Shown here: piece after piece, positions 6,610 through 13,327 of the stretch
Layout: the number at the start of each line of letters is the position of its first letter
Position numbering within the stretch: the stretch's first letter is position 1
DNA from: an uncultured Clostridia bacterium
GTDB lineage: Bacteria > Bacillota > Clostridia > Oscillospirales > Acutalibacteraceae
DNA length: 30,055 bases
Direction: 5' to 3'
Assembly (NCBI GenBank): GCA_937919155.1
Contig: CALFPM010000176.1
Location: forward strand, 1-30,055
Translations under genes and position numbers: made by a program
The notes under the pieces: generated by a model
Database searches by the model: none
Seen by the model: only the letters and a program-made list of their open reading frames with translations
What the model was told of the DNA's origin: nothing

Positions 6610-8839
6610 AGTTAAAAACATATTAAGCAGAACAACGGCGGCAATTTTATTCCTGTGCATTATTCTGCTTTCATCCTGCGCAGGCTCTGAAGAAACAGGT
6701 ATTACGGTAAAAAAATCCGTAGAAAGCCGCAACACGGTTACAATGCCTGCAGACAGCAAGGAGCTTCACTATGCGGAAAGCATCAATTCATTTTCACAAA
6801 GTGTTGCATCTTCGGGTTTTATTGAGCTGAGAACAGACCCTGAATCAAACAGTTTCTGCATTGTGGAAACAACAAAAAACAAAGTCTGGTCAGCACTCCC
6901 CCTTCTTTCGGATGTTGCAAGCGGTGAAGAGCTCACAAGCACCGCAAGCACAGTGGCAATTACCGTCAGCGGCGGCACAGACATCTATGTTCTCAATTCG
7001 CAGGATAATTCTCTTGCATACGGCAAAGCATCATACAAAGTCCTTGAAAACGGCGCAGAATTCACCTATGACATATATGCAGACAAAACAACTGCCGACA
7101 AGAACACTCTTGAAAAAACCGACATTGCATTCAGAGTTATCCTCACAGTGACACTTGCAGACGGCAGTATGCTTGCAGACTGCACTTATTCAAACCTTTC
7201 AGGAAATCCCGATGCATATATTGAAAGCATTGAAATTCTTAACGGTTTCGGTTCATTCAACAATTCCCACGATGAGGACTTTTTGTTAGTGCCTGACGGT
7301 TGCGGCGCAGTGATAAAAACCGCCACATTTGATGAATCCTTTGAGCCGCTGACATTCAGCGTTTACGGCAACGACCCCTCAACGGGAGTTGAGAGTGACG
7401 GCACGGCGATTGTGCCTGCATTCGGCATCAAACACGGTGATTCCGCCTTTGTTGCGCTTATTCAGAGCGGTGATGCCGTTGCTTATATCAACGCAGACAA
7501 AGCAACCACAATAAGCGAATACAACAAAGTTTATTCGTCATTCAGCATAACGCCCACAATTTATAAAAACAAAACGATTTATTCATCCAGAACATCCTCC
7601 GCAGACAGCATTTCCCTTTGCTACCGTTTCCTTTCGGGCAACAATGCAACCTATGCGGGTCTTGCATCCGCCTGCCGTGAGCAACTTATCAGAAACTCCG
7701 TGCTTTCCACAAAATCAGTGGCAGATAATGACTATTTGCCCCTCCACCTCACCCTTATCGGAGCAGCGAAAACATCGTTTGGCCCTGTTAGTTATCTGAA
7801 AAAGCTCACAACATTTGAACAGGCACAGGACATGCTTGTGCGAATGAAAAACAAGGGTATCAACAATGTAAGCGTGAGATATTCGGGAATTTTCAGCGGC
7901 GGACTTGATTCACGGGATATCCGCAACTCCCGTATGCTGTCAAGGCTTGGCGGCACAGATAAGCTGAGCGAACTTTTCAGCTATATGACTGCCCAGAAAA
8001 TGAGCCTTTTCCTGGATATTAACCTGCTCACTTCATCAAAAAATTTCAATTCAGGCAATGCCGTAAGTATAAACAAATCCGATTCGGTTTATAATCCTGA
8101 AAATCATCTGAGCGAGTATATGGGCAATTTCTCTGCAGACAGAAAGCTCCGCAGAATCTCCGAGCTTTCCGATGTTGTTGCCACGGTGGTAAAAAATACC
8201 AAAGACTACAGCTTTTCGGGTTATTGCATAAGCGATGCAGGCAGTCTGCTTTACTCTGATTTCTCAAGCGGCGGCTTACTGAGAGAAAAGACTTCAATTG
8301 AGATTGCCAAAGCCATCGCTCCCCTTTCAACAGACCACATCACAATGACATCAGGCGGCAATTTCTATATGCTCAAAAATATTGATTCGGTTATCAATCT
8401 GCCGCTGAAATCATCGGCATCCGAAAGCGGCGCATATATAAGCGTTCCATTTGTTCAGCTGATTCTGCACGGAATAGTTGACTATTCAGGCGAGGCAATA
8501 AACACAGCCATAAACGGCAATGAGCTTATGCTCAAATACATCGAATACGGTGCCTGCCCCCATTATGAATGGAACTATGTGCCCGTAAACGATTCAACCG
8601 AAACCGATATTTTTTATTATGACAACACAATTAACTCTGCTTCGGAATTCTACACCGAAGCAAACAGGATACTCAACGACCTTCGCACAGCAAGAATGAC
8701 CGACCATTACGAGGTTGAAAACGGCGTTTTCTGCACAGAATATGACACAGGCTCCATGGTTTATGTCAACTATACGGACAGTGATTGCACTGTCCTCGGT
8801 GCCGTTGTTGAGGCGAGAAGTTTCATAAGAATTAATTAA
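6593..8839 (+). CDS. Large secreted lipoprotein, DUF5696-like
   Basis: This is a 748-residue lipoprotein. A signal peptide with basic N-terminus (RNKVK) and hydrophobic core ends in lipobox LSSC with C29, so it is anchored on the outer face of the membrane. The body looks like DUF5696-domain proteins of Clostridia and Paenibacillus: an early ELRTDPESNSFCIVETTKNKVW-type segment (as positions 78-100), a middle region with TIM-barrel-like character, and a C-terminal VYVNYTDSD...GAVVEARSF. Those proteins often accompany carbohydrate-uptake loci, but no biochemical role is known to me. ATG 6593 is chosen because it alone gives a signal peptide; the ribosome site (AAAGGA) is about 11 bases away, a long spacing. 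The start lies inside the kinase gene. Confidence 0.75.
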   Translation: MSIRNKVKNILSRTTAAILFLCIILLSSCAGSEETGITVKKSVESRNTVTMPADSKELHYAESINSFSQSVASSGFIELRTDPESNSFCIVETTKNKVWSALPLLSDVASGEELTSTASTVAITVSGGTDIYVLNSQDNSLAYGKASYKVLENGAEFTYDIYADKTTADKNTLEKTDIAFRVILTVTLADGSMLADCTYSNLSGNPDAYIESIEILNGFGSFNNSHDEDFLLVPDGCGAVIKTATFDESFEPLTFSVYGNDPSTGVESDGTAIVPAFGIKHGDSAFVALIQSGDAVAYINADKATTISEYNKVYSSFSITPTIYKNKTIYSSRTSSADSISLCYRFLSGNNATYAGLASACREQLIRNSVLSTKSVADNDYLPLHLTLIGAAKTSFGPVSYLKKLTTFEQAQDMLVRMKNKGINNVSVRYSGIFSGGLDSRDIRNSRMLSRLGGTDKLSELFSYMTAQKMSLFLDINLLTSSKNFNSGNAVSINKSDSVYNPENHLSEYMGNFSADRKLRRISELSDVVATVVKNTKDYSFSGYCISDAGSLLYSDFSSGGLLREKTSIEIAKAIAPLSTDHITMTSGGNFYMLKNIDSVINLPLKSSASESGAYISVPFVQLILHGIVDYSGEAINTAINGNELMLKYIEYGACPHYEWNYVPVNDSTETDIFYYDNTINSASEFYTEANRILNDLRTARMTDHYEVENGVFCTEYDTGSMVYVNYTDSDCTVLGAVVEARSFIRIN

Positions 8840-8853
8840 AAGGAGAATACACG

Positions 8854-9198
8854 ATGCCTTACATCAGAACAACCGTAAGCAAGGCTATTACGGAAGAAAA
8901 CAAAGAAAATCTCAAAGCAAAGCTCGGCGAAGCAATTGCGCTCATCCCCGGCAAGAGCGAAGCATGGCTTATGCTTGCGTTTGAGGACAATATGAATATG
9001 TATTTCAAGGGAGACTGCACACAGGATTATGCATATCTTGAAGTGAGCCTTTTCGGTTCAACATCCGATGCCGCCTATGACAGACTCACAGCCGCTCTCA
9101 GCGAAATAGTCAATGAAGAACTCGGCATTGACCGCTCAAATATTTACATCAAATATGAAGAAGCAGATCATTGGGGTTGGAACGGCGTTAATTTTTAA
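8854..9198 (+). CDS. MIF-like tautomerase
   Basis: This 114-residue protein matches the macrophage migration inhibitory factor/phenylpyruvate tautomerase family in length and ends. P2, which becomes the catalytic N-terminal proline after removal of Met, is present (MPYIRTTVS), as are LGIDRSNIYIKYEE and WGWNGVNF at the C-terminus. Members are trimers with keto-enol tautomerase activity; the physiological substrate in bacteria is mostly unknown. An excellent AAAAGGAGA ribosome site sits about 8 bases before the ATG. The gene is 14 bases after the lipoprotein and 13 before asnS. Its presence in this operon is not explained by any known pathway. Confidence 0.82.
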   Translation: MPYIRTTVSKAITEENKENLKAKLGEAIALIPGKSEAWLMLAFEDNMNMYFKGDCTQDYAYLEVSLFGSTSDAAYDRLTAALSEIVNEELGIDRSNIYIKYEEADHWGWNGVNF

Positions 9199-9211
9199 TC
9201 GGAGGCAAAAA

Positions 9212-10606
9212 ATGGAAAGACTTGAAATAAAAAAGCTTTACGAATCACCCGAAAGCTATGCGGACAAAACAGTAACTGTATACGGATGGGTAAAAACTCT
9301 CAGAGATTCAAAAGCAATAGGATTTATCGAACTTAATGACGGAAGCTGTTTCAAAGGAGTGCAGATTGTTTTTGAGGCAGAAAAGCTTGAAAACTACAAG
9401 GATATTGCAAAACTCAACGTTGGTTCTGCTGTTAAAGTTACAGGCAGACTTCTGCTCACACCTCAGGCAAATCAGCCTTTTGAAATCAATGCGGACGAAA
9501 TCGGAATTGAAGCAACATCAACGCCCGATTATCCTCTGCAGAAAAAGCGTCACTCAGTTGAATTCTTGCGCACAATAGCACATCTTCGCCCCAGAACAAA
9601 TCTTTTCAACGCAGCTTTCAGAATCCGTTCCGTTGCGGCATATGCAATCCATAAATTCTTTATGGATCAGGATTTTGTTTATGCACACACTCCTCTCATC
9701 TCATGCAGCGACTGTGAGGGTGCAGGCGAAATGTTCAGAGTAACAACCCTCGATATGGAAAATCTGCCCAGAACAGAAGACGGCACAATTGACTACAATG
9801 AGGACTTTTTCCAGAAACCTGCATATCTTACCGTATCAGGTCAGCTTCAGGCAGAAACAATGGCTCTTGCATTCGGCAAGGTATACACCTTTGGCCCCAC
9901 ATTCAGAGCAGAGAAATCATATACTCAGCGCCACGCCGCCGAATTCTGGATGATTGAGCCTGAAATGGCATTTGCCGAGCTGAGCGATGATATGGATGTT
10001 GCGGAAGCAATGATAAAATATGTTATTCAGTATGTTCTTGACAACTGCCCCATGGAGCTTGATTTCCTCAACAAATTTGTTGACAAGGGTCTTATTGAAA
10101 GACTTACGGCAGTTGCAACCTCCGATTTCGGCAGAGTGACTTATACAGAAGCAATAAAGCTTCTTGAAGAATACAACAACGAATTTGAATATAAAGTAAG
10201 CTGGGGTTGCGATTTGCAGACCGAACACGAAAGATATCTCACCGAAAAAATCTTCAGAAAGCCTGTTTTTGTTACCGATTACCCCAAGGAAATCAAAGCA
10301 TTCTATATGCGTCTCAACGATGACGGCAAAACAGTTGCAGCCTGCGACTGCCTTGTTATGGGCATCGGTGAAATCATCGGCGGCAGCCAGAGAGAAGAGC
10401 GTCTTGAGCTGCTTGAAGCGAGAATCAAGGAGCTTGGTCTTGACCCTGAAGATTATGACTGGTATCTTGACCTTCGCCGTTACGGCGGTGTCAAGCACAG
10501 CGGTTTCGGACTTGGCTTCGAAAGACTTGTTATGTATCTCACAGGCATTTCAAATATCCGCGATGTTATCCCCTTCCCCAGAACAACAGGTTCGGCAGAT
10601 TTCTAA
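9212..10606 (+). CDS. asnS: Asparaginyl-tRNA synthetase
   Basis: This 464-residue class II aminoacyl-tRNA synthetase has the usual AsnS length. The N-terminal OB-fold anticodon-binding domain (about 18-115) includes VTVYGWVKTLRDSKAIGFIELNDG. The catalytic domain has motif 2 at FRAEKSYTQRHAAEF (from F231) and motif 3 at GFGLGFERLVMY (431-442, with R438). It charges tRNA-Asn with asparagine in the cytoplasm. It is AsnS rather than AspS: it is short, lacks the bacterial AspS insertion and ends in PFPRTTGSADF. ATG 9212 is chosen because GGAGG lies 6 bases upstream; an upstream ATG in frame falls inside the tautomerase gene. No T-box leader is present, so expression depends on the operon promoter. 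Confidence 0.95.
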   Translation: MERLEIKKLYESPESYADKTVTVYGWVKTLRDSKAIGFIELNDGSCFKGVQIVFEAEKLENYKDIAKLNVGSAVKVTGRLLLTPQANQPFEINADEIGIEATSTPDYPLQKKRHSVEFLRTIAHLRPRTNLFNAAFRIRSVAAYAIHKFFMDQDFVYAHTPLISCSDCEGAGEMFRVTTLDMENLPRTEDGTIDYNEDFFQKPAYLTVSGQLQAETMALAFGKVYTFGPTFRAEKSYTQRHAAEFWMIEPEMAFAELSDDMDVAEAMIKYVIQYVLDNCPMELDFLNKFVDKGLIERLTAVATSDFGRVTYTEAIKLLEEYNNEFEYKVSWGCDLQTEHERYLTEKIFRKPVFVTDYPKEIKAFYMRLNDDGKTVAACDCLVMGIGEIIGGSQREERLELLEARIKELGLDPEDYDWYLDLRRYGGVKHSGFGLGFERLVMYLTGISNIRDVIPFPRTTGSADF

Positions 10607-10618
10607 AGAAATAAAATT

Positions 10619-10644
10619 AATCCCCATCCGTTTGGATGGGGATT
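10619..10644 (+). terminator. Bidirectional terminator after asnS
   Basis: AATCCCCATCC (10619-10629) pairs with 10634-10644 around loop GTTT, followed by T-rich sequence on both strands. It closes the asnS operon and the convergent zinc-ribbon gene. Confidence 0.9.
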
Positions 10645-10652
10645 TTCACTTA

Positions 10653-11228
10653 TCAATAACCGACTGACTCTACTCCGTAAACAGCTTGTTCATATGTAAA
10701 GCCTTCAAATTCTAATTGATCAATAAGTCCGTCTCTTGAAAACGAAGAAAAATCAAGATATGATTCTGCTTTTTTGGCAGCTTGTTCGTTCCAATCAACA
10801 TCAATAACATCAACAGCATACTCAGCATCTTCAGTAGTAAAGCCTTCAAACTCCAACTGTTCAATCAAACCCACACGAGAAAAAGCCGAAAAGCGAAGAT
10901 ATGATTCTGCTTTTTTGCGGGCATTTTTTTGTCCCATAGTTTCAACAGACTCTTTTTCTGTTATTTTTTCAGTTTTGGATTCATCGGTAATTTTTTCTTT
11001 ATTCTCAATGTGTTCCTCAACAGTGCTTGTTGTCATATTTCCCTCTGATTCAGAGGTATCATTGCTTCCACCGCCTACAATTCCAACAAATAAAACAACA
11101 ATTATGAGCCAAAACCACCATTTTTTGTATAAAGGCTTTTTGACTTTTGCTCCACAGTTGGGGCAAGCCTTTGCATCAGATGAAATATCATTGCCGCAGG
11201 AACTGCATTTGATCATTTTTGTGCTCAT
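10653..11228 (-). CDS. Zinc-ribbon membrane protein with two Ltp-type repeats
   Basis: This 191-residue protein has three parts. A zinc ribbon with C8, C11, C22 and C25 (CSSCGN...CPNCGA) comes first. One transmembrane helix at about 37-52 follows, then an acidic Ser/Thr-rich linker (about 55-100). The C-terminus has two copies of a 47-residue unit, from K105 and K152, built on KKAESYL-x-FS-x-FSR-x-GLI-x-QLEFEGFT. This unit matches the Ltp/host-cell-surface lipoprotein repeat (PF07553). In phage TP-J34 of Streptococcus thermophilus Ltp blocks phage DNA injection, so a superinfection-exclusion-like role is possible but unproven; similar repeats also occur in ordinary chromosomal proteins. GTGGAGGAAAAA precedes ATG 11228. 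The promoter carries a strong palindrome and the divergent XRE gene is the likely regulator. Confidence 0.8.
   Translation of the reverse strand: MSTKMIKCSSCGNDISSDAKACPNCGAKVKKPLYKKWWFWLIIVVLFVGIVGGGSNDTSESEGNMTTSTVEEHIENKEKITDESKTEKITEKESVETMGQKNARKKAESYLRFSAFSRVGLIEQLEFEGFTTEDAEYAVDVIDVDWNEQAAKKAESYLDFSSFSRDGLIDQLEFEGFTYEQAVYGVESVGY
10755..10917 (-). repeat. 141-bp tandem duplication coding for the Ltp-type repeats
   Basis: An identical 22-base stretch (plus strand begins AAGATATGATTCTGC) starts at 10755 and again at 10896, 141 bases apart, exactly 47 codons. The translated units share most residues. The near-identity at DNA level points to an internal duplication. Confidence 0.85.
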
Positions 11229-11268
11229 TGTTTTTCCTCCACATTCAATTTAATGAATAAACTTTATA

Positions 11269-11298
11269 TATTCATTGTATGAATATTATATTCATACA
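11269..11298. promoter_or_regulatory. Candidate operator between the Ltp-repeat gene and the XRE gene
   Basis: A perfect inverted repeat of 11-bp arms, TGTATGAATAT (11276-11286) and ATATTCATACA (11288-11298), is centred on one base and covers the -10 box of the Ltp-gene promoter. A third half-site, TATTCAT at 11269-11275, makes a second overlapping inverted repeat (TATTCAT-TGT-ATGAATA). Three spaced half-sites suggest two dimers binding side by side. Confidence 0.7.
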
Positions 11299-11313
11299 AA
11301 ATATAAATGTCAA
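11285..11313 (-). promoter_or_regulatory. Perfect consensus promoter for the Ltp-repeat gene
   Basis: Minus strand TTGACA (11308-11313), exactly 17 bases, TATAAT (11285-11290). The predicted start is near 11278, giving a leader of about 50 bases. A perfect promoter normally needs repression, which fits the palindrome lying over the -10. Confidence 0.85.
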
Positions 11314-11352
11314 GCAAATTTTATGATTTAATTGAATATAGAGGTGGCGATA

Positions 11353-11574
11353 TTGAAGAACATTAAGCTTATAAGAGTTATAAATGATTATACACAATTA
11401 AAGGTACAAATGGAAACGGGTATTCCGCAAAGCATGATTTCAAAATATGAAACGGGCGAGCTTATGCCTACAGCGGAAAACCTTATCATCCTCGCAAAAT
11501 TTTATAACACCAGTCTTGATTTTCTTATGGATTTAACTGATGAACAAAAGCCCTATCCCCTTAAAAAGAAATAA
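11353..11574 (+). CDS. Small XRE-family (Cro/CI-type) regulator
   Basis: This protein of about 73 residues is a single helix-turn-helix domain: TQLKVQMETGIPQSMISKYE (14-33) followed by GELMPTAENLIILAKFYNTSLDFL. There is no ligand-binding or protease domain. TTG 11353 is preferred as start because GAGGTGG lies 5 bases before it; another in-frame TTG at 11332 has no ribosome site. It is divergent from the Ltp-repeat gene and the shared 120-base region contains a strong palindrome, so it probably represses that gene and perhaps itself. It ends at a shared terminator. Confidence 0.82.
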   Translation: MKNIKLIRVINDYTQLKVQMETGIPQSMISKYETGELMPTAENLIILAKFYNTSLDFLMDLTDEQKPYPLKKK

Positions 11575-11579
11575 AAATT

Positions 11580-11607
11580 ATCCCTCGGTTTTCACCGAGG
11601 GATTTTT
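11580..11607 (+). terminator. Bidirectional terminator between XRE and GH43 genes
   Basis: ATCCCTCGGT (11580-11589) pairs with ACCGAGGGAT (11594-11603) around TTTC, followed by TTTT. The A-rich left side suits the minus strand too. Confidence 0.9.
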
Positions 11608-11609
11608 CG

Positions 11610-12557
11610 TTATATTTCAAACCGCTTTCTGTCGGCAGTTATGATTCCGTCCTTAACATTAAGTCGGCAGATTCTTGCGTTTCTTCTGTCGCCGTCAAGG
11701 CCGTCCTCTTCCGCATTTCGGGCGTGATAAATCGCATACCACTCGCCGTTATGCTTGATCATTGAATGATGTCCCGTACCCTCTTCCCATTCATTGCTGT
11801 TAAGAACAGGAGCATAGGTTTTATCGTCAGGATATTTTTCAAATTTAATTTTTGTAAGGTCGGTTTCATCGGTTTTGGCTCGTGCGTATCCGATGAAATA
11901 TTTTTCATTTTCATAGCAGGCACCGCTGTACATCACATACTGCCAGTCACCCTCTTTGAAATAAAAAGCGCCTTCAAGGGTGTGCCAATGAACCCCCTTT
12001 TCATATCTGTCTCTGCAATAAATCTCTTCATCAATTGACGCCGTGATAACAGGCACAGGCTTACCCTCAACGGTTTCGGGGTCAATAAGTCTGTCAACGA
12101 CTATATATGTGCCGATGCGCTCTCCCTCAAAGGTGTTGGTTGAGTAGAAAATGAAAAGTCCGTTTTCATTCTTGACAACATGAGAGTCAATAGAGAATGG
12201 ATGAAGAAGCTGCTTTGCATTTTCAAATGGTCCGAGAGGATTTTTGCTTGACGAAACAAACATTGACTGATGATGACCGCCCTGGTCAGGCACATCAGCA
12301 TCATACTCAAATGAATTATACATATAAAATGTGCCGTCAAGCTCAATAACCGAGGGTGCCCAATAATCATAAACCGCAGGGTCATCATAATGGAAAACTC
12401 TGCCCTCAAACTTCCATCCTGAAAGAAGTTCATCCGATGAATAGGCATAAATTCCGTCCTTGCCCGTGGTGTAAATATAGAATTTACCGCCGCTTTCAAG
12501 AATGAAAGGGTCTGCCTGACCGATATATTTTTCTTTGTTTATTTCAAGCAACTGCAT
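11610..12557 (-). CDS. Glycoside hydrolase family 43 enzyme
   Basis: This 315-residue protein is a five-bladed beta-propeller glycosidase. The three catalytic acids of GH43 can be placed: base D16 (GQADPFI), pKa-modulating D124 (SIDSHVV) and acid E195 (TLEGAF). Other family marks are YWAPSVIELDGTFYMYNS (65-82) and GTGHHSMIKHNGEWYAIYHA. The family contains beta-xylosidases, alpha-L-arabinofuranosidases and galactan-acting exo-enzymes; specificity cannot be called. There is no signal peptide, so it acts in the cytoplasm on imported oligosaccharides. It begins one base after the stop of the Dabb gene, whose end supplies the GAGGTG ribosome site, so the two are translationally coupled. Confidence 0.88.
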   Translation of the reverse strand: MQLLEINKEKYIGQADPFILESGGKFYIYTTGKDGIYAYSSDELLSGWKFEGRVFHYDDPAVYDYWAPSVIELDGTFYMYNSFEYDADVPDQGGHHQSMFVSSSKNPLGPFENAKQLLHPFSIDSHVVKNENGLFIFYSTNTFEGERIGTYIVVDRLIDPETVEGKPVPVITASIDEEIYCRDRYEKGVHWHTLEGAFYFKEGDWQYVMYSGACYENEKYFIGYARAKTDETDLTKIKFEKYPDDKTYAPVLNSNEWEEGTGHHSMIKHNGEWYAIYHARNAEEDGLDGDRRNARICRLNVKDGIITADRKRFEI

Positions 12558-12558
12558 A

Positions 12559-12855
12559 TTACACCTCTATCACATAGTCAACCGCAACGCTGCTTTCTCT
12601 GACGGCGTGCATATGTGTTTTCACAACCGAGCAATGATAAGGGTCATTCTGATAGCTTTCAAGAGCTGCCTCGTCATCAAGCACAACCTCAAGAATAAGG
12701 TCATATGAACGCTCGGAATGAAGAAAATCAACACCCACCGCAATATCCCTGAGCTGAGGCACCTTTCCTTTCATTGAAAGAAGAACTTCCTTTGCCTTTT
12801 CGCACTCTTCGGGGCTGTTGTCCTTTAATTTGAAACAAACAATATGTTTAATCAT
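12559..12855 (-). CDS. Dabb (stress-responsive alpha/beta barrel) family protein
   Basis: This 98-residue protein has the Dabb fold signature: MIKHIVCFKLKD at the N-terminus, a central VGVDFLHSERSYDLILEVVLDDEAALESYQ, and HMHAVRESSVAVDYVIEV at the end. These ferredoxin-like dimers include plant stress proteins and polyketide cyclases; in gut Clostridia they often sit near sugar genes with unknown role. ATG 12855 is chosen over a GTG at 12864 because AGGAAGAG overlaps the latter. The start lies only about 20 bases after the pyr-operon terminator, so its promoter must overlap that terminator or the end of pyrI, or it is expressed by read-through. Confidence 0.82.
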   Translation of the reverse strand: MIKHIVCFKLKDNSPEECEKAKEVLLSMKGKVPQLRDIAVGVDFLHSERSYDLILEVVLDDEAALESYQNDPYHCSVVKTHMHAVRESSVAVDYVIEV

Positions 12856-12875
12856 AAATAACACTCTTCCTTTTT

Positions 12876-12908
12876 AAAAAATCCGACAGATGAACTGTCG
12901 GATTTTTT
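12876..12908 (-). terminator. Terminator of the pyr operon
   Basis: An inverted repeat with arms 12876-12889 and 12895-12908 (core CCGACAG/CTGTCGG, loop of 5) gives a 14-bp stem rich in A/T at its base, ending in a T run on the minus strand 3 bases after the pyrI stop. Confidence 0.88.
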
Positions 12909-12910
12909 TA

Positions 12911-13327
12911 TTATTTCGCTTTTGATTCGCAATAGATGCAACGATAAGTTTCTGTTGCCTCATCCGTAAGCTTGAAAATATGAGGTAAATCCTGCTCTGT
13001 GGTTGTGATGCAACGGGGATTCTTGCACTTCACAACATCCTTTATCATTGCAGGCAGGGTAAGCTTTTTCTTTTCGCAAAGCTTCTCGTCTTTAATAATA
13101 TTAACCGTAATGTTGGGGTCAATATAACCAAGCACCTCAAGGTCAACTTCCATTTCGGAGTCAATCTTGATAATATCCTTGCGGCCCATTTTCTTGCTGC
13201 TTACATTCTTTATGATTGCAACGGTGCAGTCCAGCTTATCAAGCTCCAGGTGCTTGTATATATCCATACACTTACCTGCTTTGATATGGTCGATTACAAC
13301 GCCGTTTTTGATAGAATCAATATGCAT
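12911..13327 (-). CDS. pyrI: Aspartate carbamoyltransferase regulatory chain
   Basis: This 138-residue PyrI binds nucleotides and zinc and holds PyrB trimers in the allosteric holoenzyme. The N-terminal allosteric domain (about 1-95) has the family pattern VVIDHIKAGKCMDIYKHL, and the C-terminal zinc domain has C101, C106, C130 and C133 (CKNPRC ... CIYC). Known PyrI proteins pass CTP/UTP inhibition and ATP activation to PyrB. The start codon directly follows the pyrB stop (no gap), with GGAGGTGGAG overlapping the end of pyrB. It is slightly shorter than the 153-residue E. coli protein, as usual in Clostridia. It is the last gene of the operon. Confidence 0.95.
   Translation of the reverse strand: MHIDSIKNGVVIDHIKAGKCMDIYKHLELDKLDCTVAIIKNVSSKKMGRKDIIKIDSEMEVDLEVLGYIDPNITVNIIKDEKLCEKKKLTLPAMIKDVVKCKNPRCITTTEQDLPHIFKLTDEATETYRCIYCESKAK

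Noticed and set aside
9113..9211. N-terminal extension of asnS from an upstream ATG
   Set aside because: It would lie inside the tautomerase gene, and the GGAGG site before ATG 9212 with normal family length decides the start.
9917..10498. Long minus-strand open frame opposite asnS (193 codons)
   Set aside because: It is antisense to a highly conserved gene; its composition mirrors asnS codons and no start signal is present.
10653..11574. Prophage remnant
   Set aside because: Ltp-type repeats and a Cro/CI-like protein are suggestive, but there is no integrase, attachment repeat or structural phage gene nearby, and housekeeping genes flank both sides.
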